From contig JBBRNL010000001.1 in the NCBI GenBank assembly GCA_038230335.1, forward strand, positions 609,935-673,934: 64,000 nt of DNA, read 5' to 3'. Shown here one piece after another: positions 51,771 to 60,625 of the stretch (its first letter is position 1; the number at the start of each line of letters is the position of its first letter). The translations under genes were made by a program, and so were the position numbers. The notes beneath the pieces were generated by a model. That model saw only the letters and a program-made list of their open reading frames with translations, searched no databases and had not been told where the DNA came from. This stretch comes from JBBRDU01 sp038230335. Lineage in GTDB: Bacteria > Verrucomicrobiota > Verrucomicrobiia > Chthoniobacterales > UBA10450.

Positions 51771-53036
51771 CTACCTGAATTCGCGCAAAACGAGCGAGAC
51801 ATTGGCGCCTCCAAACGCGCTCGAATTCGACATCACCGTGCGCGGCCCATGCTCGACGGGCGCGGTCACGATGCGCAAGCCCTCACATTCGGGATCAAGT
51901 TCGCTGATGTTCATCGAGACGGGAGTGAACTGGCCCTGGATGGACAAGCAACAGATCGCCGCTTCCAGCGCCCCCGCCATGGATAGGGCATGACCGGTCT
52001 GACTTTTCGTGCTGCTGATGAAGGGCGAATTCGCACCGAAGACTTTTCTGAGTGCGCGACATTCAGCCGGGTCGCCCAACTGAGTCGCGGTGGCATGCGC
52101 ATTGACGTAATCGACCTCAGTCGCATCGATTTTCGCATCTCGCATCGCTTCCTGCATGGCCCTCTGCAACCCTTCGCCCGTCGGTTCCGGCGCCATCACA
52201 TCGTAACCATCGGAGGTTTGGCCCCAGCCGAGAGCTTCCGCGTAAATACGAGCGCCGCGTGCGCGCGCGTGCTCCGCGTTCTCCATGACCAAAACAGCGG
52301 CCCCGCCGGTGGCGGCAAAGCCATCCCGCTTCACATCGAACGCGCAAGGGTATTTCGACGAATCCGTGGCGCTGGTCAGAGCGCGACAGCTGCCGAAGGG
52401 AAGAATGCTGAAGATGTCGCAGTCCTCCGCCCCGACGACGAAGACAATGTCTTGTCGTCGATTCCGAATAGAATCAACCGCATGGCCGAACGCTACGGCC
52501 GAAGAGGAGCAGGCATCGACGAAGCCGGTGGCGGGTCCCTTGATCTTGAAGGCGGAGACAAGGTTGAAGTTCAATGTGCCGGCGATGCTCATGGAAACAC
52601 CGTTCGGGTGAAGCCGGTGGACTCCCTGGTGCAACATCGTGTGCACATTGCGATAGAGCATGCGGGCGGAGCCGGCCGACGCGCACATTAATCCCGTGCG
52701 CGGATTGGAAACGTCTTCGCTCTTCAGGCCGGCATCGGCGATTGCCTCAAGCATGGCAGCATAAGCAAAGACGCCATGAGGCGGCAGCCCGCGCAGGATG
52801 GTCCGCGGAATCGTCAAATCCTGGGGGAACTTCCAAGTCTCCCGATTATCGGTGGGGAAATCGAAACCCTTGATCGTGCCGGCCAGTTTGTAGGGAACGT
52901 CGGGCCGATCGAGTTCGGGATGAATCTCGATACCTCGGCGGTGCGTGCGAAGACTTTCGAGCACCTCGGCGCGATTGTTCCCGATGCTCGTGATGAAACC
53001 AAGCCCGGTCACGACCGCGCGGTGTGAGATCGACAT
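51771..53036 (-). CDS. Beta-ketoacyl-ACP synthase (FabF-like) of a specialised pathway
   Basis: The 421-residue enzyme from ATG 53036 keeps the condensing triad: Cys in DACSSSA (residue 176), His in NAHATAT (near 314) and His in KSQTGHALSMAG (near 350). It closes with NSSAFGGANVSLVLREF. It elongates acyl chains bound to a carrier protein. Its start is coupled to the ACP stop (TGATG), and the P450 gene overlaps the ACP start, so it works in a dedicated three-gene set and not as housekeeping FabF. The acpP gene at 40169 is separate. The track start (TTG 53039) was moved to ATG 53036. Confidence 0.88.
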   Translation of the reverse strand: MSISHRAVVTGLGFITSIGNNRAEVLESLRTHRRGIEIHPELDRPDVPYKLAGTIKGFDFPTDNRETWKFPQDLTIPRTILRGLPPHGVFAYAAMLEAIADAGLKSEDVSNPRTGLMCASAGSARMLYRNVHTMLHQGVHRLHPNGVSMSIAGTLNFNLVSAFKIKGPATGFVDACSSSAVAFGHAVDSIRNRRQDIVFVVGAEDCDIFSILPFGSCRALTSATDSSKYPCAFDVKRDGFAATGGAAVLVMENAEHARARGARIYAEALGWGQTSDGYDVMAPEPTGEGLQRAMQEAMRDAKIDATEVDYVNAHATATQLGDPAECRALRKVFGANSPFISSTKSQTGHALSMAGALEAAICCLSIQGQFTPVSMNISELDPECEGLRIVTAPVEHGPRTVMSNSSAFGGANVSLVLREFR

Positions 53037-53392
53037 CAATTCTGGGCGGCGGGGCCGGCGCCCAGGGCCGCGACCTTTTCGGAAAGCAACTTCGTTGCCT
53101 CGTCAAAACTGTTCAGGCTGCGCAACTCCGCATCGGTAATGACCAGGTCGAGCGCGTCCTGTATATCGAGAATGATCTCCATGAGCGTGACCGATTCGAT
53201 GCCGAAAGCGTTAAGAGATTTCATCGCTTCCGGTGTGCGGTCGCGCATTTCCGGCGGAAGATATTTCTCGACGATGCCGTTTACGATTGCTGAAACCAGC
53301 TGCGGATTGCGGCTCCGGCGATATTCGCGGATCGCTTCAATCGTCGGAGGGCTGAAGTTGAGAAAGCGCTCGTTGATTTCAGATTCGTTCAT
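53036..53392 (-). CDS. Acyl-carrier-type protein with GIES instead of GxDS
   Basis: The 118-residue protein has a 35-residue N-terminal extension and then an ACP-like four-helix region. The probable phosphopantetheine site reads FGIESVTLMEIILD, with Glu at 66 in place of the usual Asp and Ser 67 as the attachment point. The rest (LDIQDALDLVITDAELRSL) fits the ACP helices II-III. It may carry the substrate of the neighbouring ketosynthase and P450. ATG 53392 overlaps the P450 stop by four bases; its TGA overlaps the KS start. Confidence 0.8.
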   Translation of the reverse strand: MNESEINERFLNFSPPTIEAIREYRRSRNPQLVSAIVNGIVEKYLPPEMRDRTPEAMKSLNAFGIESVTLMEIILDIQDALDLVITDAELRSLNSFDEATKLLSEKVAALGAGPAAQN

Positions 53393-54711
53393 ATTTGATT
53401 GGGACTGACGCCGTGGTGGCGGCGCACGGCTTCAAGATGGATTCCCCGGCGTGGCCAATAAAGCAATTGTGGACTCCATGCCGGATCAGGGCCGCCCGGG
53501 AGCTCGCGGAATTTCCATTCTTGCGCGACGGACGCAAGCACAAGAGCCGATTCCATCATCGCGAAATGCTCGCCCAGACAATTACGGGCCCCGGTCGAGA
53601 AGGGTAAATAACTGCCGCGTGGGAGGGATTGGCGAGCATCGCCCCTCCAGCGATTGGGATTGAACGTGCCAGGCTCCCGGAAAACTTTCGGGTTCCGGTG
53701 AAGGAGCCACGTGCAGATGACAAGTTCTTTGCCCGACTCGATCGTTACGCCATCGATCGACACTTCGCGCAACGCTTCGCGACCGAAGACCCAGACCGGT
53801 GGATAAAGCCGGAGAGTTTCGAGCATGACCATTTCGCAAAACGGCAAATGGGCAATGTGTTCCAGGCGGGGCGATTCGCCCTTGAGCACTGCATCCACTT
53901 CCTGATGGAGCATCTCCTGCGAGGCCGGATCGCGCGCGAGCAGCCAAAAGGCGCAGGCCAGGCTCTGGGCCGTGGTGACATGGCCGGCCAGAATGAAGGT
54001 GCGGATTTCCTCCCGTAGCTGATCGGCGGACATGGCGCCCGCGCGCTGCGCAGCAATCAGAGTGGCGAGCAAATTTCCATCGTCGCTCCGGTCCGGACCC
54101 TGATCGATCAACTCCTGCGCGATTCGGCTGATGGTGCCATTGGCTTCATGAAACGCCTTCAAGTCCTCCGGCACGCCTCCGAGCTTCGTACTGAGCCGCA
54201 GCAATGTATGCGTCGCCTGCACGATCATTTCAGCGCGTTCACCTAACGAGACGGAAAAAAGCACCTGCGCGATCACTTCGAGGGTGAGTAAGGACATTTC
54301 GCGGCTCAGATCGATTTCGCCTTCGCGCCATTTCTTCTGCCGACGCTGGGTCAGGTCGGCGATCACCTCGACGTAACGCCCCAGCTGGCTTGGTTGCATG
54401 GGCGGATGCGCAATCTTGCGCACTTTCCGATGCACTTCGCCGTGGCTTCCGATCAAGCCGGTGCCAAAGATGGCGCGGAAGCTTTCGTTGAAGGCCCATT
54501 TCGCGAAACTGCCTTCATGCGTGATCAGAACTTCCCGCACCAGGCGCGGATCGTTTACGAAATAGACGATGCGATCACTCAGAACGTAATGAGCGAAATC
54601 CCCCGCCTCGGCCGAGAGCCGCGTGAAAAAGGCGAACGGATCACGCATGAGCGCGATGCCGTTGGCCACGGGCGAAGTGTCGGCCAGAGTCGGTGGAAGA
54701 TGTTGCGGCAC
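53389..54711 (-). CDS. Cytochrome P450
   Basis: The 440-residue protein has the I-helix AGHVTTAQSLACAFW, the ExxR motif ETLRLYPPVWVFGREAL, and the haem loop FSTGARNCLGEHFAMME with the thiolate Cys near residue 378. It is soluble (no anchor), of the bacterial class that needs a ferredoxin and reductase; none is adjacent. In this position it probably hydroxylates or desaturates an acyl chain held on the downstream ACP. Start is GTG 54711. It overlaps the ACP gene by four bases, so stoichiometry is coupled. Confidence 0.92.
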   Translation of the reverse strand: MPQHLPPTLADTSPVANGIALMRDPFAFFTRLSAEAGDFAHYVLSDRIVYFVNDPRLVREVLITHEGSFAKWAFNESFRAIFGTGLIGSHGEVHRKVRKIAHPPMQPSQLGRYVEVIADLTQRRQKKWREGEIDLSREMSLLTLEVIAQVLFSVSLGERAEMIVQATHTLLRLSTKLGGVPEDLKAFHEANGTISRIAQELIDQGPDRSDDGNLLATLIAAQRAGAMSADQLREEIRTFILAGHVTTAQSLACAFWLLARDPASQEMLHQEVDAVLKGESPRLEHIAHLPFCEMVMLETLRLYPPVWVFGREALREVSIDGVTIESGKELVICTWLLHRNPKVFREPGTFNPNRWRGDARQSLPRGSYLPFSTGARNCLGEHFAMMESALVLASVAQEWKFRELPGGPDPAWSPQLLYWPRRGIHLEAVRRHHGVSPNQI

Positions 54712-54739
54712 GGGTAGCGTAGGGCAATCGGAGAATTAG

Positions 54740-54769
54740 AGACTTCTCGACTTCGCTGGAAATGACAAG
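54740..54769 (-). repeat. TTGTCATTTCCAGCGAAGTC-type short repeat
   Basis: Minus-strand sequence CTTGTCATTTCCAGCGAAGT, then CGAGAAGTCT, matches the repeat at 46937-46966 with a few changes. It occupies the 66-base divergent gap between the P450 and GNAT-like genes, so the promoters of both must be squeezed around it. Confidence 0.65.
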
Positions 54770-54777
54770 ATCGCGCT

Positions 54778-55650
54778 ATGACCGCGATAGCTGAGGTACG
54801 CCTGCCGTGGCCGGATGAAATGCCGCGCGTGCAACACTTTTTGCCCCCGGCCTTTTTGTTCGACCCCAAGCCGTTCCTGCTTGTAGCGGTCAGCGGTCGG
54901 GTCGAGCGGCTGGTCGGTGCGGTCGCTCTGACCAGGCCCTTGGAAAATAATCCGACGGCCTGGCTTCATCTGCGCATCGAGAACGAGCACCCGCTCGGGG
55001 CCGAACTGCTAGAGCGGGGTTTGGCCGAAGCATGGCGGAGCGGAACGGATGACGTGCATTTTGCCCAAACCATGGAAGAACAGTCGCCGCGGGCCGCCGT
55101 CCTGCAGGAAGCAGGCTTCACCGCCGCCGCCGCGCACGAGGTCTATGAAGTGGACTCGGCCGAGATGGGCCTGCGGCTCGATCGAATTTATCAACGGATG
55201 CACGCCCGGAATCTTGTTCCGTCCGACATCGAGCTGATTACGTTGCAACCCTATGTTATTCCCCGGGTGCGGAAATTTTTGCTCGAAAATCTTCCCAGTA
55301 GCGTTTCTGCGCTGGCCCTGGAAACGGCCGGATACAAAGCCGAGCACTCGCTCGCTCTTGTGCAAAACGGCGAGATCAAAGGTGTATTGCTTTGTCGGCG
55401 CATGGCCAACATTGCCTTCGTGGGCTTGCGCGTGGTGGCGGAAGAGCTGCGCGGCGGCTTCGGCTGGGCGAATCTGATTCTACTGCACGCCTCGATCTCT
55501 TCCGGCCTGCAAACCGGCCTCGAGGTGACCCGTTTTGAGTTCAACCCGGAGCAGCACCACGACACCAGGCAATTCGCCGAAATCAACCGCGCACGCCTGG
55601 TCGGGCGTCGCCTGCTTCTCCGAATAAAAAACCCGGCAAAAAGCGATTGA
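54778..55650 (+). CDS. Tandem GNAT-like acyltransferase
   Basis: The 290-residue protein looks like two GNAT-type halves. The first has VERLVGAVALTRPLENNPTA and RAAVLQEAGFTAAAAHEVYEV. The second has GEIKGVLLCRRMANIAFVGL and RVVAEELRGGFGWANLILLH, the latter resembling the acyl-CoA pyrophosphate loop. No substrate can be read. It is divergent from P450-ACP-KS and shares its control region, so it may finish the same product by acylation. ATG 54778. Confidence 0.6.
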   Translation: MTAIAEVRLPWPDEMPRVQHFLPPAFLFDPKPFLLVAVSGRVERLVGAVALTRPLENNPTAWLHLRIENEHPLGAELLERGLAEAWRSGTDDVHFAQTMEEQSPRAAVLQEAGFTAAAAHEVYEVDSAEMGLRLDRIYQRMHARNLVPSDIELITLQPYVIPRVRKFLLENLPSSVSALALETAGYKAEHSLALVQNGEIKGVLLCRRMANIAFVGLRVVAEELRGGFGWANLILLHASISSGLQTGLEVTRFEFNPEQHHDTRQFAEINRARLVGRRLLLRIKNPAKSD

Positions 55651-55681
55651 CCTGCCGCGCGCGGGAAGATTAAATGACGGC

Positions 55682-56455
55682 GTGAAAACTCCGCGTAATA
55701 ATCTGTCGCAACGTCTTGTTCTTTACGGGCTCGGGGCCGGAGCGGTCAGCGTCGCGGTCGCGGCGCGTCACCCCAATCACATCAGGTATTCCGGACCGGT
55801 TGAGTTCAGCGGCAACACCATCCATTTCGATTTGCAAAGCGCCACCGGGCCGTCGTCTTCCTTTATGTCGGGGGACGATTTTAAAATGAAATCGGACTGC
55901 ACCAAGTCGAAGGCAAAAATCAAAGGCGAGGGCAGCTACAACCCGCGGATCGGTGCATTCAAGGCATTCAGCCGACCCTATGCCTTCAGACTTTCTAACG
56001 GCGAAACCATTGGCGCACAAAACTTTTACTCGACCGCGTACTTCAATGACGTCAATTCCGGGATGAGCGACGGTTTCGGCAACAATGCCGGGGACTGGCA
56101 TCCGGGCGAGCGTGGTTTTCTAGCTCTCCGCATCACGATTGATTGTAATAATTATTTCGGTTGGGCGGACGTGACGTTGAACAACTTGAACTGCAACGGC
56201 CCGGTTTTCACCTTGCATAGTTACTCCCTGAACACGGAGCCGAACGAAAGCATCGCGGCCGGTGAGAAGAAGGAGAAGAAGACGCATGTCCGCTTCCCCG
56301 CCCCGACCTGCACGCCCACGCCCACACCGACGCCCACACCCACACCCACACCAATCGGGATTGGATCGAGCGGCGCCGCCTTGGCCATGCTGATATTTGG
56401 CGCGTCCGGTGTCACCGCGTTGAAGCAGGGTCGCAAGACCTCGTTCCCGAGCTAG
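55682..56455 (+). CDS. Exported protein with Pro-Thr spacer and C-terminal membrane tail
   Basis: The 257-residue product starts at GTG 55682 with a short signal-like segment (LVLYGLGAGAVSVAVAA). A beta-rich middle domain of about 150 residues contains two Cys pairs (SDCTKSKAKIKGEG; ITIDCNNYFGW...NLNCNG). A lysine/glutamate stretch is followed by CTPTPTPTPTPTPTP, a hydrophobic helix (SSGAALAMLIFGASGV) and a basic end. This resembles C-terminal sorting/anchoring signals, though no PEP or LPxTG motif is present. A surface protein of unknown function is the best description. Confidence 0.6.
   Translation: MKTPRNNLSQRLVLYGLGAGAVSVAVAARHPNHIRYSGPVEFSGNTIHFDLQSATGPSSSFMSGDDFKMKSDCTKSKAKIKGEGSYNPRIGAFKAFSRPYAFRLSNGETIGAQNFYSTAYFNDVNSGMSDGFGNNAGDWHPGERGFLALRITIDCNNYFGWADVTLNNLNCNGPVFTLHSYSLNTEPNESIAAGEKKEKKTHVRFPAPTCTPTPTPTPTPTPTPIGIGSSGAALAMLIFGASGVTALKQGRKTSFPS
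56309..56352 (+). repeat. In-frame hexanucleotide repeat coding Thr-Pro spacer
   Basis: ACGCCCACGCCCACACCGAC-type units repeat for about 44 bases and encode alternating Thr and Pro. The six-base period keeps frame on gain or loss, so length variation would change spacer length only. Confidence 0.8.
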
Positions 56456-56479
56456 CGGCACTTATTCCGCTGCTCGGTT

Positions 56480-59185
56480 GTGAATCGGCCCGACTCCCGC
56501 CGTAAAGTTCTCCTGGTCGGCTGGGATGGCGCGGACTGGAAAATAATCCAGCCGTTGCTGGATCGCGGCGAATTGCCGGTGCTTGAAAGCATCGTCAACG
56601 GTGGTGTGATGGGCAACCTCTCGAGCTTGCGTCCGATGCTCTCGCCCATGCTATGGACGTCCATTGGCACGGGCAAACGTCCATTCAAGCACGGCGTGCA
56701 TGGGTTTACGGAAGTCGACCACGAACTTAACCAGGTGGTCCCAGTCGGTTCGACCACGCGACAGGGCAAAGCCCTCTGGAACATTCTTAATGAGCGCGGC
56801 TTGAAGACGCACGTGGTCTCATGGTTCGCCACGCATCCGGCCGAACCGATCGACGGCGCCTGTGTGACCGACCGGTTCTCGAACCCGGTGCCCACGCGGC
56901 TCGACAAAGAATGGCCATTGTCTAAGGGCACCATTCACCCGGCCCGATTGGAGGAGCAATTATCCGGCTTGCGCGTGCGTCCGGAAGAAATTCCGGGCGA
57001 TGTTCTGGCGCTGTTTGTGCGCGAAGCGGCCAGGGTCAACCAGGACTACGACAAGCGCCTGCATCAAATCGCCATTCGATTGGCCGAATCATTTACCGCG
57101 CACGCCGCCATCACCTATTTGCTCGAGCACGAGCCCTGGGATTTCGCGACCGTTTATTTTCACGCCATTGACTTGATGTGCCACGACTTCATGGAATTTC
57201 ATCCGCCCCGGCGGGCCGGAGTTTATCAACCGGAATTTGAGCACTATTCCGACGTCGTGAATAGCACTTATCGCTTGCACGACGCGTTATTGGGCCGCCT
57301 GCTCCAGCTGGGGGGCGACGACGCAACGGTGATTGTCGTTTCGGATCACGGATTCAAAAGCGACGAGACGCGGCCTATTGTGGTGCCGAATATTCCGACC
57401 GGCATCGCCGCCTGGCACCGGATCAATGGAATAATCGCCATGCGCGGGCCCGGTCTGCGCCAGGACGAGCTGATTCATGGCGCCAGCCTGCTCGACGTCA
57501 CCCCGACAATTCTGGCTCTCTTCGGACTGCCCGTCGGCGCCGACATGGACGGACGGGTGTTGCTTGAAGCTTTTTCGGACGCCCCTGCGATCGAGCGCAT
57601 CGAAAGTTGGGATAAGATCGGCCTTCCTGAAAAGGCATCAAAAACTCTGCAGACCGACCGTTCGCCTAACGAAGAGAAAGAACTCATTCGCCAGTTCGTG
57701 GAGATCGGCTACATCCAGGACCCGGGCGACGATCCTCAGGAAGCGATCACGGCTACCTTGCGCGAGAACCGCTGGTCACTCGCTCAGTCATACCTTGGGG
57801 CGGGTCGTCATGCCGACGCGCTCCCTTTGCTTGAATCGGTTTACGAAGAATGGCCGGAGCGCTGGGATTTTTGCTGCGAGCTCGCTCTCTCTCAAATCAA
57901 CCTCGGATTAATCGACGAGGCGCGTGAGACGATCAGCGGCGTGATCGAAAATCGAAAGAGCGCTGGCGCATTGCTCTTGCGCGCAAATCTGGAGTATCGC
58001 AGCCGTAACTTCGACGCCGGACTGAAATTGCTGCAGCAGGCCGAGGCGGTCGATTCCTTCTCCGCGGCCTTGCAAAATCAACTCGGTCTGACCCGTTTGC
58101 GTTTGCGCGAATCGGAAATGGCCGAGGTGGCTTTCCGCAAGGCGATCGACATCGATCCGGACGATGCCCAGGGGCATTTAGGCATCGCTTTTTGTCGACT
58201 GCGCGCACGACAGTATGAAGACGCGGCCGATTTTGCTCTGCGCGCTCTCGGTCTGCGCTTTGATCTCGCCCTCGGCCATCACTACCTCGGAGTAGCGCTC
58301 GCTCGATTGGGCGATGACGAACGTGCCATCCAGGCTTTTGAAACCTGTCTGCGATATGAGCCGGGATGGAATCCGGCGCATCGTTATCTCCTGGCGCTCC
58401 GTCGTCGTCGACCGGATGGCGCAGCCGAGGCACAGCGCCATCGCGAATTCCTGCGCGGACGCGTGGCCCGCCGCAAAACGTGGCGCGCTTTTCGCCACAA
58501 TATGCGAAGTGAAGCGGCCGAGCGGGCGCGGCAACGGGCCGGGGCCCGCCTCGAGCTGCGGGCCCGGCGCCGCGATCTGGCCGGGGAAAATTTCTCGAAT
58601 TCGGCTGGTCCCATGGATTTTCTGATTGTCTCCGGGCTGCCGCGTTCGGGCACATCGCTCATGATGCAGCTGCTCCAGGCCGGCGGAATTCCCGTGATGA
58701 CAGATGACCGGCGCAATCCCGATGAGAGCAATCCCCACGGATATTTCGAGTGGGAGGAAATCAAACAGTTGCCGAAAAATCCATTTATCATCGAAAAAGC
58801 ACAGGGTCGCGCCGTCAAAATCATTTCTATGTTGCTCCCGTCGCTGCCCAGCAGGCATCGCTTCCGCATCATTTTTATGCAACGTCCGATCGAAGAAGTC
58901 GCCGCCTCGCAGGAAACGTTGCGCCATCGGCTTTCCGGAACTTCGGCAGCCGATCCTGTCCTGATGCTCGAGCGGTTAGGCGAACATCGGGACCGCATTC
59001 TCGATCTTTTGCGGGAGAGTCCAAACGTCGATCTGCTCGAGCTGGATTACTCCAGTCTGCTCGACGATCCGCGCCCGCAGCTGGAGCGACTGGCTCAATT
59101 CTGCAGGATCGACTCCGCGCAGCTCGACCGCATGACGGCCGTCATCGATCGCGGGTTGCGCCATTTCCATACCGCCGTCGGTTGA
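56480..59185 (+). CDS. Phosphodiesterase (alkaline phosphatase superfamily)-TPR-sulfotransferase fusion
   Basis: The 901-residue protein has three parts. Residues about 8-370 form a type I phosphodiesterase/nucleotide pyrophosphatase fold: VGWDGADW (Asp ligand at 15), Thr60/Ser61 nucleophile in LWTSIGTG, HAIDLMCHDFME, VVSDHGFKSD and LIHGASLLDVTPTILALFGLP. Residues about 430-640 hold TPRs (AEVAFRKAIDIDPDDAQGHL, AIQAFETCLRYEPGWNPAH). Residues 713-901 form a sulfotransferase domain starting FLIVSGLPRSGTSLMMQLLQ with the 3'-phosphate strand IIFMQRPIEEVAASQ. No signal peptide is visible, so it is cytoplasmic. GTG 56480 gives the natural start. One chain with a metal phosphodiesterase and a PAPS-binding domain is unusual; a shared substrate is a fair inference. 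Confidence 0.82.
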   Translation: MNRPDSRRKVLLVGWDGADWKIIQPLLDRGELPVLESIVNGGVMGNLSSLRPMLSPMLWTSIGTGKRPFKHGVHGFTEVDHELNQVVPVGSTTRQGKALWNILNERGLKTHVVSWFATHPAEPIDGACVTDRFSNPVPTRLDKEWPLSKGTIHPARLEEQLSGLRVRPEEIPGDVLALFVREAARVNQDYDKRLHQIAIRLAESFTAHAAITYLLEHEPWDFATVYFHAIDLMCHDFMEFHPPRRAGVYQPEFEHYSDVVNSTYRLHDALLGRLLQLGGDDATVIVVSDHGFKSDETRPIVVPNIPTGIAAWHRINGIIAMRGPGLRQDELIHGASLLDVTPTILALFGLPVGADMDGRVLLEAFSDAPAIERIESWDKIGLPEKASKTLQTDRSPNEEKELIRQFVEIGYIQDPGDDPQEAITATLRENRWSLAQSYLGAGRHADALPLLESVYEEWPERWDFCCELALSQINLGLIDEARETISGVIENRKSAGALLLRANLEYRSRNFDAGLKLLQQAEAVDSFSAALQNQLGLTRLRLRESEMAEVAFRKAIDIDPDDAQGHLGIAFCRLRARQYEDAADFALRALGLRFDLALGHHYLGVALARLGDDERAIQAFETCLRYEPGWNPAHRYLLALRRRRPDGAAEAQRHREFLRGRVARRKTWRAFRHNMRSEAAERARQRAGARLELRARRRDLAGENFSNSAGPMDFLIVSGLPRSGTSLMMQLLQAGGIPVMTDDRRNPDESNPHGYFEWEEIKQLPKNPFIIEKAQGRAVKIISMLLPSLPSRHRFRIIFMQRPIEEVAASQETLRHRLSGTSAADPVLMLERLGEHRDRILDLLRESPNVDLLELDYSSLLDDPRPQLERLAQFCRIDSAQLDRMTAVIDRGLRHFHTAVG

Positions 59186-59216
59186 CCGTTCGTCCGCCGC
59201 GGACTAGTCTGGGCGG

Positions 59217-60605
59217 ATGAGTATGCCTTCCATGCTCACCGAAGCGGCCTCCGATCGGAGCCGAACAGGGGCGAAGAAAGATAAAAACAGCATGAACGCC
59301 TCGCGCGTTCTCGAGAGTCTTGAGCACCATATTCTGCTCGATGGCTTTCGCATTGTCATCGATCTGGAGAAGAGCCGGGGATCATATCTTTATGATGCCG
59401 CGACTGGCCATCGCCTGATCGATCTATATGGATTTTTCGGCTCGATGGCCGTGGGATTCAATCATCCACACTTCGATGATCCGGATGTGCAACGCGATCT
59501 TCTGCAGGCGGCCAAGGTCAAGGTGGCGAATTCGGACGTCTACTCGCAAGCCTACGCTGTCTTCGTCGAAACATTTGCCCGTGTCGTTGGGATGCCTCCG
59601 CTGGAACGATTTTTATTCATTGAGGGCGGGGCTCTCGCCGTCGAAAACACTCTCAAGGCGGCCATGGATTGGAAGGTTCGGAAGAACATGGCCGCCGGGC
59701 GAGGTGAACGCGGCACCGAGATTCTGCATTTCCGACACGCTTTCCACGGGCGCAGCGGTTATACCATGAGCCTGACGAATACGGATCCGCGCAAGACGGA
59801 TTTGTTCGCAAAGTTCGACTGGCCGCGCGTTTCCTGTCCTTATGTTAATTTTTCGCTGCCCGACTCCGAGCGCGAAGCCGATGTCATCGCGCGCGAAAAG
59901 ACGTCCGAGCACGAGATATTGGATTGTATCGCGAAGCGTTCGATCGATATCGCGGCGATTATCGTCGAGCCGATCCAAGGTGAAGGTGGGGACAACCATT
60001 TTCGAGGCGAGTGGTTGCAAACTTTGCGCAGAATCTGCGACGAGCATGAAATGCTGCTCATTTTTGACGAGGTGCAATGCGGCATGGGCGCAACCGGTCG
60101 GACATGGTGCTGCGAACATTTTGCGGTGATGCCTGACCTGATGGCGTTCGGCAAGAAAGCCCAGGTCTGTGGCGTCATGGCCGGGCCGCGGCTCGATGAA
60201 ATAAAGGACAACGCGTTTCGTTTGCCCAGCCGTTTGAACTCGACCTGGGGCGGTAATTTTACGGACATCGTTCGATCGACTCACATCCTCCGGATCATGG
60301 AAGAGGAGAAGCTGGTGGAGAATGCCGGCAGAGTGGGGAGTTACTTCCTCGAGCAATTGCACACTTTGCAGCGGGAAGAGCCTCTGATCTCGGCCGTGCG
60401 AGGACGGGGTTGCTTCATCGCCTTCGATTTGCCTGACGGCCAGACGCGCGAAGAATTCTGGAAAGGCTTTTACGATCTTGGGGTGCTGGCTCTGCGCGCC
60501 GGCGAAGCTTCCATCCGCTTTCGCCCGGCCCTTGATTTGACCACACAAGTGGTGGACGAGGCGATCGACGTGATGCGGCGCTATTGCCGCAGCCGCAGTC
60601 GCTAA
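59217..60605 (+). CDS. lat: L-lysine 6-transaminase
   Basis: The 462-residue class III aminotransferase starts at ATG 59217 (ATG 59223 and 59292 also possible). The PLP Lys sits in LMAFGKKAQVCGVM (near residue 313). LIFDEVQCGMGATGRTWCCE, IIVEPIQGEGGDNHFRGEWL and ILHFRHAFHGRSGYTMSLTN match lysine-epsilon aminotransferases of the Lat type more closely than GabT/ArgD. It converts L-lysine and 2-oxoglutarate to 2-aminoadipate 6-semialdehyde and glutamate. The dehydrogenase gene downstream fits as the next step. Confidence 0.85.
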   Translation: MSMPSMLTEAASDRSRTGAKKDKNSMNASRVLESLEHHILLDGFRIVIDLEKSRGSYLYDAATGHRLIDLYGFFGSMAVGFNHPHFDDPDVQRDLLQAAKVKVANSDVYSQAYAVFVETFARVVGMPPLERFLFIEGGALAVENTLKAAMDWKVRKNMAAGRGERGTEILHFRHAFHGRSGYTMSLTNTDPRKTDLFAKFDWPRVSCPYVNFSLPDSEREADVIAREKTSEHEILDCIAKRSIDIAAIIVEPIQGEGGDNHFRGEWLQTLRRICDEHEMLLIFDEVQCGMGATGRTWCCEHFAVMPDLMAFGKKAQVCGVMAGPRLDEIKDNAFRLPSRLNSTWGGNFTDIVRSTHILRIMEEEKLVENAGRVGSYFLEQLHTLQREEPLISAVRGRGCFIAFDLPDGQTREEFWKGFYDLGVLALRAGEASIRFRPALDLTTQVVDEAIDVMRRYCRSRSR

Positions 60606-60625
60606 TTCTAAGGAGCAGGGAACCG

